A stretch of DNA of 64,000 nt from Herbinix sp. (GCA_029240245.1 JARBTJ010000008.1:1-64000); one strand, 5' to 3'. Positions 36,197 to 45,935 are shown, numbered from the stretch's first letter. The notes: generated by a model from the sequence alone, not told the origin. Program-made: numbers and translations.

Positions 36197-38923
36197 TTAT
36201 GGAATAACCATAAATGCATCCACCAGCATATATTCGCCGGACTTCTTTACCAGTTTAATTTTATGCGCACTCTCTGTCAGTCCGCTAATAGTATATACTT
36301 CCTGCTGCACCGCACGAGCCCCTGCTTTACAATCGATTGTTGTCTGCAGCACCTCATCAATAAATACATCGATTGTTCCTTCGTCATTGTTTGTTTCGGT
36401 AATAAAGGTAATACCCGTTCCGGTAAAGGAATATTCAACATAGTCACCGTCAATCGTTGAATAATGAACATCGTTATTGTAGTCTCCCATACCTCTGTTG
36501 TTTGCCAAACTCCAACTTCCGACATATTCAATGCCGATTGCGTTATTGTTGATATATTCATACGTTTCCTGCGCTTCACCAAAGGTTATCTCTGTATTAT
36601 TTTTGTCAAACAACGACTGGTCACTGACCTGTGAACTGATTTGCACATTATCCACATAAAATATGTTTGTCTGCCCACTGTATGCAAGCCAGATGCTTTC
36701 CGTATCCATTCTAACACTGGCAATATTGGGGAGCTCACATTTAAACGGGACATTACCCAGGGTCTTGGTCTCCGGTACTACACCTTTTCCTTCACCAATA
36801 TACAGATCATATCTCTGAAGACCAACATCAAAAATCCATTTTAAATGATACCAGGTATTTGCCTTGTAGGAGGAAATATCACTACCTACTTCAAAATCAG
36901 ACCCTTTCGTACCAAAATATCTTATCTTTCCATTATTATAAAACCTGACACCAGCTGCAATTGCTCCTACTCTATCATTAATATAAATACTAGATATTTT
37001 ATTCGTTGCACTCGTTTTTATATCCATTCCAATGGTAACAACCATATCCTGTCCCTGAGGGGTAAAACGTTTTATAATACCGCTTACACCGCTGGATTCC
37101 GTATCATATAGAACCATACACTTATCTTCTTTGCGCTCGGTATCCTCAATAGAAACTTTGCAGGTATTGTTTTGAGAACCCGACAGATCGGTCCAATTCA
37201 TATAGGTGCCATTGTTAAAATCGTCTGATATCGGCAGGGAATATTGAGGTATCGTTTCCGGAGGTTCCACCGGTTCCGGTGTATCAAATGCTTCCGGCAG
37301 CTCAGAATCCCAATGTACATTCTTAACATTCGTTATGGTAATGTTCCCCTCCTCCGGGGATGTAATTCTTCTGCCCTCCATCATTAGATCATTAATATAT
37401 AAGTCTACTATTTCGTTTGAAGGGTTACCCGCAATTGTACCACCCTTGTTAACAAAGGAACATTGATCAAGTATAATTGTACCACTTAAATTCCTGAAAT
37501 TATCAAATCCCACACCTAAGCTGGTGGAACTTTCAAATTGAACATTTCGGAGCAGAAAATTACCATACATACCATTGATCGGTGCATTATAGCTATCAAG
37601 CGCCTGGCCGTACTCGATTAGCGAAAGGTTCTCGTAGATAACATTTAAGGTGGATCCGCCTTCCGGGTTGCTTTCATTACATCCGTAACATAGTCCTCCG
37701 CGATCATGCACTCCATCCGCAATATAGGTACTGTTCTTAATCGTTACATTGTTTGTGTCCGTAAATCCACCCCAGGCAGCTGTATGAGCTGACCAGGCAT
37801 CATCATCTCCTGTTCCGATCCCTTCATCAAAGACAATATTGGTTCCCCCATAAACAATAAAATTATCATTTTGATAGCCACCATAATTAATATATTTGGT
37901 GTTATAAAACACAGCATTATTACCACCCTCAGAACGCATCGGTGAATTAGGCATATCAAAAAACCAGAGGCCATCGACAATAAGACCGTTGGATAATCTT
38001 CCGGACAGATGTGTCAGATTAATTCCATCCCACCACCCAATGCCCGATGAACCTCTTCCCGCATGTATTCGATACGTACCGTCTATGATTCCCCGTCCAT
38101 AAAACTTAATATTGTTACAGCCACTTAGTCGGAATATATTTGAACCCCAGCAGTTTTCATCCCACATAATTCTTGCACCTTCACATAAATAGAAAGCAAC
38201 GTTTTCAACCAGGCTTAGTTCGATGGAATGCGTACGGTAAATTCCATCCGGGAAATAAATAATTTCCTTCCCCGGCGTTTCCAGTAAGTAATTTATAGCT
38301 GCATCTATCCCCGCATACACATCCTCATTACCGGTATTGTCCGCAACAAAATCCATGACATTGACAACATTATCATCCTTAGGTCCCGGAACCTCTTCTT
38401 CATATGGTTCTACGGCAAGAATAAACCATGTACCCGTATCATCAAATTGAATCGCATATTTCTGGATTGGATCAGCGGTAAAGGTTAGCTTATTTCCGCT
38501 GATGACCGGTGTGGTTTCATAACGCTTTGGCTCAAATTTATATGCAGATATATCGCCTTTTAAATTGGTTATCTCAATTTCCACTGTACAATCTGCAGTA
38601 ATTCTGGCCATATGATTTACATGATGACTGGTAAAGGAAAATACCTTTACCTCCGTCCATTCATTACCGCCTGCCGGTCTTACTCTGACAGAAAAATCAG
38701 AGCTAATATTCATTCCCGGCATATCTGACATAGTCTTTACAGCTGCAGTCGGAAGAACCTCCGGCTTATCTTCTGTAATAATTTCTTTCGATGCATCCGC
38801 TGTAATCTCTTCCGGAGGCTCCGGGACCATATCCTCTGTATTATTTTTTTTACAGCCTGCTAATAGAACCATAAGTATCAATAGTAACACTACCGTAACA
38901 CCTTTTTTAACCCGGTTTTTCAT
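36197..38923 (-). CDS. Secreted beta-helix glycan-active lipoprotein
   Basis: A 908-residue lipoprotein (lipobox LLAGC, Cys24). After an acidic linker it has a small beta domain (about 75-175). A right-handed beta-helix (about 190-550) has a pectate-lyase-3-like opening (AAINYLLETPGKEIIYFPDGIY) and an Asp-rich GTGDDDAWSAH site (near 368). Two C-terminal carbohydrate-binding-like domains follow (about 565-760 and 775-908). This resembles GH28/GH49-type glycosidases; the family is not certain. It should act at the cell surface, releasing oligosaccharides. A divergent AraC gene and a CE2-type esterase gene are neighbours. AAGGA precedes the ATG. Confidence 0.78.
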   Translation of the reverse strand: MKNRVKKGVTVVLLLILMVLLAGCKKNNTEDMVPEPPEEITADASKEIITEDKPEVLPTAAVKTMSDMPGMNISSDFSVRVRPAGGNEWTEVKVFSFTSHHVNHMARITADCTVEIEITNLKGDISAYKFEPKRYETTPVISGNKLTFTADPIQKYAIQFDDTGTWFILAVEPYEEEVPGPKDDNVVNVMDFVADNTGNEDVYAGIDAAINYLLETPGKEIIYFPDGIYRTHSIELSLVENVAFYLCEGARIMWDENCWGSNIFRLSGCNNIKFYGRGIIDGTYRIHAGRGSSGIGWWDGINLTHLSGRLSNGLIVDGLWFFDMPNSPMRSEGGNNAVFYNTKYINYGGYQNDNFIVYGGTNIVFDEGIGTGDDDAWSAHTAAWGGFTDTNNVTIKNSTYIADGVHDRGGLCYGCNESNPEGGSTLNVIYENLSLIEYGQALDSYNAPINGMYGNFLLRNVQFESSTSLGVGFDNFRNLSGTIILDQCSFVNKGGTIAGNPSNEIVDLYINDLMMEGRRITSPEEGNITITNVKNVHWDSELPEAFDTPEPVEPPETIPQYSLPISDDFNNGTYMNWTDLSGSQNNTCKVSIEDTERKEDKCMVLYDTESSGVSGIIKRFTPQGQDMVVTIGMDIKTSATNKISSIYINDRVGAIAAGVRFYNNGKIRYFGTKGSDFEVGSDISSYKANTWYHLKWIFDVGLQRYDLYIGEGKGVVPETKTLGNVPFKCELPNIASVRMDTESIWLAYSGQTNIFYVDNVQISSQVSDQSLFDKNNTEITFGEAQETYEYINNNAIGIEYVGSWSLANNRGMGDYNNDVHYSTIDGDYVEYSFTGTGITFITETNNDEGTIDVFIDEVLQTTIDCKAGARAVQQEVYTISGLTESAHKIKLVKKSGEYMLVDAFMVIP

Positions 38924-39037
38924 TCTGCATTCCTTCCCCTCTTGTGAATAACTTCTTGATTTTCATCCTTGATTTTTGGTTCTGCATTATTTTACATTAC
39001 ATTAACCATTGCAATCAGCCTTCTTATATATACCAAA

Positions 39038-39066
39038 ATTGTAGCATTCCTCTTTGTTAGGCTCAA
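39038..39066 (-). promoter_or_regulatory. Promoter of beta-helix lipoprotein gene
   Basis: Leftward -35 TTGAGC (39061-39066), 17-base spacer, -10 TACAAT (39038-39043), leaving a leader of about 110 bases. An imperfect gaaaacatcaac/gttgttttc inverted repeat just upstream (about 39090-39127) is a candidate site for the divergent AraC regulator. Confidence 0.7.
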
Positions 39067-39197
39067 TAAATAAACTTCAAAGCATTTTTTGAAAACATCA
39101 ACTATTTTTCGATTTTGTTGTTTTCATATAGACATGCCAAAAGAATATGGTTATATTAGAAATTAGGATAATTTGTATCATAGTTGAGGTGGAATGT

Positions 39198-40115
39198 ATG
39201 AAACAAAAAGTAAATGAAACCATTGGAATTGTAAAGACACCCAGTTATGTTGACCGTTCCGGCATTAATGTTGCACAAAGCAGTGTCAACCACAATGATT
39301 ATTATCATAATAAAATCCATTACCACTATTTTTATGAATTAGAATTGTTTATAAGCGGCAGCGGAACCTATGAAATCAATAATGTTACCTATGATATTAA
39401 GAAGGGTACCTTGTTTTTAGTAACCCCAGCAGATTTCCATCAGTATATATTGGATGATGTAACCCAATTACAGTATTTTAATGTACAATTTCAAGCGGAT
39501 ACCTTATCCGAAAAGATTGTTTCATTTTTATATTCATTTTCTGAACCGATCTATATTCTATTAAATGAGGACGAATATACTTTTTTCACAGATCGATTAT
39601 ATAATATGGTTCATCTATATCAACAAAAATTTCATCTATATGAAACCTTGTTGAAAAATGAAATCGAGAGTCTTTGTATCTATATCATACATATGCTTTC
39701 AAATAAACTGCATAGGGAAATTCAGGATGACGTCATAAAAAATGCAATCATATATATCAAAAACAATTACAGGCATTCCATTTCTTTAGAAAACATCTCT
39801 GCTCATGTCGGTTTATCCCCCTGTTATTTCAGCAGCTATTTTTCTAACCAAATGAAAATCAGTTTTTCTAATTATGTCAGAACGTTTCGCATCAATATTG
39901 CAGCCAATCTGATCAAATCAACCAATATGACTCTTAATCAGATTTCCTATGAGGTCGGATTTAAAACCTTTTCCTATTTTTCTACGCAGTTCCAGAGCTA
40001 TTTTCATATACCACCAAAGGAATACAAAAAATACTTCCGCAATAACGAAACACATTACTGCGGAAGTACTTCTTATATCAATCAAAATATTTTGCATACA
40101 AAATTAAAAGTCTAA
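39198..40115 (+). CDS. AraC-family transcriptional regulator
   Basis: A 305-residue regulator with an N-terminal cupin-type sensor (HYHYFYELELFISGSGTYEI, about 36-56) and two helix-turn-helix motifs near the C-terminus (ISAHVGLSPCYFSSYFS; ISYEVGFKTFSYFSTQF, then PPKEYKKYF). About 26 extra residues follow the usual end. The start is the ATG at 39198 with GAGGTGG just upstream; an upstream in-frame ATG at 39147 has no site. Divergence from the beta-helix lipoprotein gene makes that gene its likely target. The last codons contain the terminator of the converging esterase gene. Confidence 0.92.
   Translation: MKQKVNETIGIVKTPSYVDRSGINVAQSSVNHNDYYHNKIHYHYFYELELFISGSGTYEINNVTYDIKKGTLFLVTPADFHQYILDDVTQLQYFNVQFQADTLSEKIVSFLYSFSEPIYILLNEDEYTFFTDRLYNMVHLYQQKFHLYETLLKNEIESLCIYIIHMLSNKLHREIQDDVIKNAIIYIKNNYRHSISLENISAHVGLSPCYFSSYFSNQMKISFSNYVRTFRINIAANLIKSTNMTLNQISYEVGFKTFSYFSTQFQSYFHIPPKEYKKYFRNNETHYCGSTSYINQNILHTKLKV
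40026..40069 (-). terminator. Terminator of the esterase gene, inside AraC coding end
   Basis: tacttccgcaataa (40032-40045) pairs with ttactgcggaagta (40056-40069) with one mismatch. In the leftward direction it is followed by TATTTTTTG. It lies about 80 bases after the esterase stop codon yet within the last 30 codons of the converging AraC gene. Confidence 0.75.
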
Positions 40116-40146
40116 CAAAGACGCCTTAATCTTGACTTAGTTACCC

Positions 40147-42876
40147 TTACTTAATCTCCGGATTGGTGCCGGTTATGTATACCGTAATGCTTCTAACATA
40201 CACATAGTCAACACCATTGCTTCCGTCATCAATGTAGCCCCATTTTACCAGTACCAGATCGCTGCCCCAGTCGATATAGCCATTGGAATTTTCCATCTTT
40301 GCAAAAGCCGCATCCTCAAGCTTCAATTCCCAGATTGCCCATTCATCCGCTACAGCTCCGGCAAAATTACCGCCGGCCACTTTTCTTAAGCTGGAGGCAG
40401 GTGAATTGAAGCCCTTGTACTCACCTGTAGCTGCATCCTTATGTGTATAGATAGCACCGAGTCTTGTATTATCCTGTGTCACGTCACCGGGCATATAATA
40501 TTCCACAAGTACAGTTACGTTATTATCCTCTGCTTTAATTACTTTCGGGTCAATCTTAATGCCATAACCACCATTTTGATATGCCATCTTATATGCATAT
40601 TTTCCGTCACTCATCTTTTCCATTACTACATTGTCGGATTTTCCGGTGAAGGTTGCATTAAAGCCTACCGGTTCACCGGTAGAGAAATCCATCCTTGCAT
40701 AACTGTAATCCGCATCAGCCGGAATGAGTGATGCTTTTGCTATTTGAATTGCCATGACTGCTGCCTTAATCTCATCAGCAGTCGCTGTATTGCCAAGAGC
40801 TTTTGCCTTATTTATGGCTTCTTTCATTGGCTGTGCTGTCTCGTTCGTAAATCCGGCCAGATAATCATCATTATAGTCCTTCACCAGATTAAGCTGAGCT
40901 GCAAGCTGAGGTAACAGATTATATTCCCATCCCATCTTTTCACTGATAAAGGCGGTCAGTGCAAAGCTTCTGGTGATATTGGTAGTAATAGTCGGATGTC
41001 CATGCGTTCCGATACCCTCACCGCCTTTAATACCATCCAGGGCAAAGAAATAAATATTCTTATCACCCGCCGCATTAAGTTCCTCGATTGCCGCTTTAAT
41101 CGAGTTTACACGTCCTGAGCCCATAATACCATAAGCCCACACAATTACTGCTGCAGGATTTTTCGCACGAACCTGTTTGATAAAGGATACCGCTTCCGTC
41201 TTAATATAATCGTCGGTAACCGGTTGCCCATTTACAGTAGCACCATTATCATTCGTACCCAAATTTATAATAACCACATCACTGGGGTCTTTTTCAAAAT
41301 CCCAGGCTCCCGTTCCACCGGTAAGACCGGCGGTCTGTTCATAAATACCAACAAAGGAATCACAGCTTGCATTGCGGATAAATCCGATTCCGCTTCTGGA
41401 TATAATATTCATCTCCGCACCAAAGGAGGCTCCCATGAAAGCCGCATAGGTCATGGTTCCTTCCACCGTATCAGAGGTGTAATCACCTGTTCCATCCGTA
41501 ATCATATTGCCAAATCCGCTGGTGATAGAATCACCAATCACCTCAATCTGTTTCTCAGAGGCCTTCGGAGGTGCTATAAATACTCCGTTGGTAACCGACA
41601 ATCCGGTTACTCCAATGGTAGCAGATCCACCATAAGCTGCTTCATTTCTTTTACGAAGCGTTAACGTATGCTCCCCTTGAGGAAGGTTCTCAGCCAACAC
41701 ATAGGTACCCTGCGGCTTTGTCAGGCAAATAGTCTGATTCGGTATAAGCACACCATCCACATAAATATTTACATATCCCATTGTATTTAAATTCGTGTTG
41801 CTGGCGGTCATATCTGCAGTTAATCCGGTACCCTTAAAATTTACCGTAAACCCGGAGTTACTCCAGCTTATGTATAACGCATCACCTACGTAATAAGTCC
41901 TTCCGTGCAGTAATAAGTTTTTTTCAGTAATGCCGCTGTCATTGGATAGGTTTGCGATTGCCGTTTCCAGGTAGAGAGCTGCCGCTTTCATATCGCGTAC
42001 GGTAGGTTTCTCTGAGGCACCGTCAAAAGCGCTCTTCACAGCACTTGCCATGGCTAATGCATCTTGAAATACTGCTACATTTTCAGCAGGGTACTCTTTC
42101 AATTTGTCCTCACCCAATTCGATTGCTGCCTCTATTTGTTTATCAAGTACGCCTGTACTTGAAGCGATTAGCTGGTCTTCCCTAACCATACATAAATCGT
42201 CCACCTTAATTGTCATGTTTTCTTTTAGGTCAATTAAGAAAATACGGATAAATTTGAGCGTTTTAAAGTTCTCTCCGCTGGTAGCGATTCCATCACCTAA
42301 TTTCCACTTAATCTTATTCCAACCTTCCTTAAGACCCATGTTGGCAAGTTCATATGCTATCTCGATCTTATCTACCTCCTCGGATAGCTCCACACAGCTT
42401 CCTGCCGTGATTGCTGCAGCATTTTCAAGGTAAATCCATCCCTCAAGATACCAATTCTGCCAATCCTCCGGCATTGCTATATCGTATGCCAAATCGCTAT
42501 GCATAAAATTAAGAAAGTCTTTTCCACTTGTTGCAAGTGAAGCCCCTCCCTGCTTCTTATCCAAGGTATCTAAGCCTCCGGTACCACCTACCGTCCAGCT
42601 TGATTGATTATCAAAAGTATCAATTACGATACAACCTGAATCATCCTGCATATCAAGGTTCTCCTCCGTGTCCTCATTGATGTTATTTGCTGCATCTTCT
42701 TCCTCCGACACATCACCTTCAGACTGGTTATCTTCATCAAGATCAGTGTCGACGGTTCCTGAATTATCCGCCGGTGTTGCTTTGTCTCGATTAAGGACAA
42801 ATACGATACCGATGACTACAACCACCACACATAAGACGATAGGAATTAAAATCTTGGGTTTTAAAAACTTCTGCAT
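40147..42876 (-). CDS. Membrane-anchored CE2-type carbohydrate esterase with extra binding domains
   Basis: A 909-residue protein: one N-terminal membrane helix (about 9-28), an acidic linker, and a beta-sandwich carbohydrate-binding-like domain (about 78-220). A CE2-like jelly roll (about 310-435, ending LTLRKRNEAAYGG) and an SGNH esterase domain follow (IGDSITSGFGN near 450, INLGTNDNG, catalytic His in THGHPT), then a second binding domain (about 725-905). CE2 enzymes remove acetyl groups from plant polysaccharides such as xylan and mannan. It is likely displayed on the cell surface, preparing acetylated glycan for hydrolases. AAGGGGG precedes the ATG. Confidence 0.82.
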   Translation of the reverse strand: MQKFLKPKILIPIVLCVVVVVIGIVFVLNRDKATPADNSGTVDTDLDEDNQSEGDVSEEEDAANNINEDTEENLDMQDDSGCIVIDTFDNQSSWTVGGTGGLDTLDKKQGGASLATSGKDFLNFMHSDLAYDIAMPEDWQNWYLEGWIYLENAAAITAGSCVELSEEVDKIEIAYELANMGLKEGWNKIKWKLGDGIATSGENFKTLKFIRIFLIDLKENMTIKVDDLCMVREDQLIASSTGVLDKQIEAAIELGEDKLKEYPAENVAVFQDALAMASAVKSAFDGASEKPTVRDMKAAALYLETAIANLSNDSGITEKNLLLHGRTYYVGDALYISWSNSGFTVNFKGTGLTADMTASNTNLNTMGYVNIYVDGVLIPNQTICLTKPQGTYVLAENLPQGEHTLTLRKRNEAAYGGSATIGVTGLSVTNGVFIAPPKASEKQIEVIGDSITSGFGNMITDGTGDYTSDTVEGTMTYAAFMGASFGAEMNIISRSGIGFIRNASCDSFVGIYEQTAGLTGGTGAWDFEKDPSDVVIINLGTNDNGATVNGQPVTDDYIKTEAVSFIKQVRAKNPAAVIVWAYGIMGSGRVNSIKAAIEELNAAGDKNIYFFALDGIKGGEGIGTHGHPTITTNITRSFALTAFISEKMGWEYNLLPQLAAQLNLVKDYNDDYLAGFTNETAQPMKEAINKAKALGNTATADEIKAAVMAIQIAKASLIPADADYSYARMDFSTGEPVGFNATFTGKSDNVVMEKMSDGKYAYKMAYQNGGYGIKIDPKVIKAEDNNVTVLVEYYMPGDVTQDNTRLGAIYTHKDAATGEYKGFNSPASSLRKVAGGNFAGAVADEWAIWELKLEDAAFAKMENSNGYIDWGSDLVLVKWGYIDDGSNGVDYVYVRSITVYITGTNPEIK

Positions 42877-42928
42877 AAATACGCCCCCTTAAAATGTTAA
42901 TAATATGTTTGTAAGCCCAATAAAATAA

Positions 42929-42942
42929 GTTGATATATCAAC
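42929..42942. promoter_or_regulatory. 14-bp palindrome at esterase start site
   Basis: gttgatatatcaac is a perfect palindrome covering the expected transcription start of the esterase gene and touching its -10 box. This is a classic repressor-operator position. Half-site copies occur 230-270 bases upstream. Confidence 0.6.
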
Positions 42943-42969
42943 AATAAAGGATATATTGGGCCTTGTCAA
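42941..42969 (-). promoter_or_regulatory. Promoter of the esterase gene
   Basis: Leftward -35 TTGACA (42964-42969), perfect consensus, 17-base spacer, -10 TATTGT (42941-42946). Confidence 0.75.
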
Positions 42970-43066
42970 TATGCGCAAATGACGCCACCCAAGTGTTGAT
43001 TTGTAATTTTTTATACGAATCATGCTTCTGACCGAAAGGTTATAACTGTTATGAACGCAATAAAAT

Positions 43067-43092
43067 AAGCACTAATCCTAAGATTAGTGCTT
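43067..43092 (-). terminator. Terminator downstream of the 143-residue gene
   Basis: Perfect 11-bp stem (aagcactaatc / gattagtgctt) with a four-base loop. Leftward it is followed by ATTTTATT. It lies 205 bases beyond the stop of the 143-residue gene. Confidence 0.7.
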
Positions 43093-43297
43093 TCTAATAA
43101 TTAGTAGAAACAGCAAAAATTAGTGTATTTATAATATGAAAAATATTTTGTTTTTATAAATTATTCAATATATCAACTTCCAATTCCTTGATTTTTATAT
43201 ATCAACTTTATCACCAATATTTTTATATCATGAATTCGGATTCCTATTCAAACCATCCATCCGTATAAATCAAACTTTAAATCACTTTTTCATACAC

Positions 43298-43729
43298 CTA
43301 CATATAGGCTAGTAGTGAATTCATAAAATCCTGTTCTATCTTTACAAGCCGTTTTGCCAAGTCCATACTTTCCTTCGAAGCCGTAGGGTATTGATTGATA
43401 TATCTGCTTAGTGACTTAATCCCCATGTTACAGCCATCTATCATGAGCTCGGCGATTTTATGGGTATCGTCATCCCTCATTAATTTCATTTCGGTACTAA
43501 GCCACGAAAACATCATTGCCATTTTACCGGGATCTTTTTCATCCTTATTCCTATCATTTAACATTTGATGGCATTCATCACCGAGCTTGATATGCTTATC
43601 GTTGTATTCATCAATCAATAATTTCAGCTCTGTATTCTTAATAAATGGTTGTACCTGCTCCATGCTGTTAGTTGCGGATTTGCAGCCGGAGTTACATTCT
43701 TTTAATAGATTTATCGTATCTTCATTCAT
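43298..43729 (-). CDS. Helical-bundle protein, ferritin-like (DUF2383-like)
   Basis: A 143-residue all-helical protein without signal peptide. Long amphipathic helices with Glu/His-rich patches (DEYNDKHIKLGDECHQML, DDDTHKIAELMIDGCNMG) suggest a four-helix bundle of the DUF2383/ferritin-like kind. No full metal-binding motif is certain. Monocistronic, with AAAGGA before the ATG and a terminator downstream. Function unknown; proteins of this type are often stress- or spore-associated. Confidence 0.65.
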   Translation of the reverse strand: MNEDTINLLKECNSGCKSATNSMEQVQPFIKNTELKLLIDEYNDKHIKLGDECHQMLNDRNKDEKDPGKMAMMFSWLSTEMKLMRDDDTHKIAELMIDGCNMGIKSLSRYINQYPTASKESMDLAKRLVKIEQDFMNSLLAYM

Positions 43730-43959
43730 ATGATCTGTCCTTTCAAGGCTTTATATTACTAAGGCGTTAGCAAAACAATATCGTTTTTGCTATTGCACAC
43801 AACACAGAATATAGGTTTCGCAATTGCCTTATTTATATGATTAATATGAGAATATACTTAACTTATTATACACCTCGAGATCCATAGTTTTTTCATTCAT
43901 CCTTAAAATTTTAAATCCATGAATGAAATAATCCCAATCGATTTGCATAACTCCTCCAC

Positions 43960-44175
43960 CTACTATTTATTAGTAGGCTTTTGCGAAACAATATAGTTTT
44001 TGTTATTGCACACACAACACATACTATTCCTCCGCTCCAACGCTTCCTACGGGCTTAGCTTCCGCTCCGGAGTAGTATATGTTGTGTGCGCAATTAATAC
44101 AGAATATGAGTTTCATGTTGTGTGCGCAATTAATACAGAATATGAGTTTCGCAAACGCCTACTATTTATTAGAAG
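43960..44175. repeat. Imperfect palindromic repeat element
   Basis: The ends, ctactatttattagtaggc...ttgcgaaac and gtttcgcaaacgcctactat..., are inverted copies bounding about 200 bases. Inner parts (ttattgcacacaacac and gttgtgtgcgcaattaa) also pair. A degenerate copy with the same words (ggcgttagc, ttgcacacaacacagaata, gtttcgcaattgcc) occurs at 43763-43829. This looks like a dispersed miniature palindromic element. Confidence 0.65.
44079..44150. repeat. Perfect 36-bp tandem duplication
   Basis: Positions 44079-44114 and 44115-44150 are identical 36-base units (starting atgttgtgtgcgcaatt), inside the right arm of the palindromic element. Confidence 0.95.
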
Positions 44176-44392
44176 AGTCTTATTTAAATCTGTTTGTTTT
44201 CTATACGCTATCATTTGCGTATCAGATATCAGATATGATAATATAAAACAAGATATTATTTACCTTTTTAAAATGAACAGCAATATTGTCCGACCGGATG
44301 GGGTATGGTAAAGCATACATAATCAGGTTGAATTAATACATTACAATTTTGATAACGATACGAATCTATGTATATAGGAAAGGAAATTATCT

Positions 44393-45745
44393 ATGGATGA
44401 AAAAACCTTATATTTGGAATGTTACTCGGGTATCAGCGGAGATATGACCGTTGCAGCCTTACTTGATTTAGGTGCAGACCAGGAGATCTTAATGGAGGGC
44501 CTCAAAAGTCTCAATGTCACCGGATACCGCACTGTTATTGGCCGAAGAACAAAGAGCAGCCTCGACGTTTGTGACTTTGATGTAATCTTAGAAGCCGGGC
44601 AATACCACGAGCCTGAGCATAGTGATGACCAGGTTGAACAGCATAGTCACCATGATATGCACGACCATCATCATGACCACGATCATGATCACGATCACCA
44701 TCATGACCAAGACCACCATCATGACCATGATCACCATCACGAGGATGCCCCTCATCGCCTTGGTCATCACGAACACAGAAATTTAAACCACATATATAAA
44801 ATAATTGATCAGTCTTCGATTACAGAAAACGCAAAAAAACTAGCAAGAAAAATCTTTCATATCGTAGCTGTTGCAGAGTCGAAGGCACATGGAAAACCCA
44901 TTGAATTAGTACATTTTCATGAAGTAGGTGCCATTGATTCCATCGTGGATATTGTAGCAACCGCTATCTGCTTAGATAATCTAAATATTACAAAGGTAAT
45001 AGTTCCTGCTTTATACGAAGGGAGCGGACATATCACCTGCCAGCACGGCCTTTTGCCGATCCCGGTTCCGGCTGTTTCAAACATCGCGGTAGAACATCAG
45101 CTGTCACTTCATATTACCAATGTTAAGGGCGAGTTAGTTACTCCCACCGGTGCTGCCATAGTAGCTGCCATAAAAACCAGCGATACCCTTCCACGCGAAT
45201 ACCGGATGAAAAAGATAGGTCTAGGAGCCGGAAAAAGAAATTATGAGAACGCGAGTGGCATCCTAAGGGCCATCCTAATAGAAGAAAATGAAAATACAAG
45301 TTCTGGTCTCACCGACGATAACGTCTGGGTTTTAGAAGCAAATATAGATGATTGCAGCGGGGAAGCACTGGCATATGCCATGGAGGTATTATTACAGCAG
45401 GGTGCAAAGGATGTCTATTACACTCCTATCTTCATGAAGAAGAATCGTCCCGCATATCTTCTGGGTGTAATCTGTGATGATCAGAAATTAGAAACAATGG
45501 AGGAACTCATCTTTACGAATACCACCACCATTGGCATTCGTAAACACCTGACAGAACGGTCCATACTAAAACGCAGCCAAAAGACAATTACAACCCCTTA
45601 TGGTGCAGCTTTGATTAAGCTATGTACCTATAAAGGGAAAACCTTTTATTATCCCGAATATGAGAGCATTAAAATACTTTGTGCAAAATCCGGACTAAAC
45701 TACATGTCTATGTATCATTTCCTCCAGGAGCTGGCTACGAAATAA
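44393..45745 (+). CDS. larC: LarC, nickel-pincer cofactor nickel chelatase
   Basis: A 450-residue LarC (DUF111) protein, which inserts nickel into pyridinium-3,5-bisthiocarboxylate mononucleotide to complete the cofactor of lactate racemase-type enzymes. The opening LYLECYSGISGDMTVAALLDLGA and the VHFHEVGAIDSIVDIV segment are diagnostic. Residues 72-128 form a very His/Asp-rich stretch, a likely nickel store. In several Firmicutes larC is split and joined by ribosomal frameshifting; here one frame runs through. larA, larB and larE are not in the window. AAAGG precedes the ATG. A long bidirectional terminator follows. Confidence 0.93.
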   Translation: MDEKTLYLECYSGISGDMTVAALLDLGADQEILMEGLKSLNVTGYRTVIGRRTKSSLDVCDFDVILEAGQYHEPEHSDDQVEQHSHHDMHDHHHDHDHDHDHHHDQDHHHDHDHHHEDAPHRLGHHEHRNLNHIYKIIDQSSITENAKKLARKIFHIVAVAESKAHGKPIELVHFHEVGAIDSIVDIVATAICLDNLNITKVIVPALYEGSGHITCQHGLLPIPVPAVSNIAVEHQLSLHITNVKGELVTPTGAAIVAAIKTSDTLPREYRMKKIGLGAGKRNYENASGILRAILIEENENTSSGLTDDNVWVLEANIDDCSGEALAYAMEVLLQQGAKDVYYTPIFMKKNRPAYLLGVICDDQKLETMEELIFTNTTTIGIRKHLTERSILKRSQKTITTPYGAALIKLCTYKGKTFYYPEYESIKILCAKSGLNYMSMYHFLQELATK

Positions 45746-45860
45746 TGATGCTGTTTATGATACATCATCGTAGCACTTAAGTATTACTATTAATATCTTA
45801 ATAATAATTATTAGTATCTTACCGATATCTTATTAATGAATAGATTGCGCATTTACGTTA

Positions 45861-45920
45861 ACATTATATACTACACAAAAACCCCCACATCAGTGAGGGT
45901 TTTTGTGTAGTATATAATGT
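45861..45920. terminator. Bidirectional terminator between larC and ECF gene
   Basis: 28-base arms 45861-45888 and 45893-45920 pair with a single mismatch around a four-base loop. The core acccccac/gtgagggt is flanked by runs of A and T, so it should stop transcripts from both converging genes. Confidence 0.93.
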
Positions 45921-45935
45921 TGCAAATCATTTTCC

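Larger units (their letters stand above)
42877..43297 (-). other. Intergenic region upstream of the esterase gene
   Basis: 421 bases holding the esterase promoter and palindrome, a terminator at 43067-43092, and two further copies of tatatcaactt (about 43169 and 43198) that match half of the palindrome. No gene was seen. Confidence 0.5.
43730..44392. other. Repeat-rich gap before larC
   Basis: 663 bases with no gene I trust. It holds the palindromic and tandem repeats listed separately. A TTGAAT-17-GATAAC pair (44328-44356) is a plausible larC promoter. Confidence 0.5.

Noticed and set aside
44000-44311. 103-codon plus-strand frame
   Set aside because: It consists of the palindromic element and the 36-bp duplication read as protein, has repeated peptide text and no ribosome-binding site.
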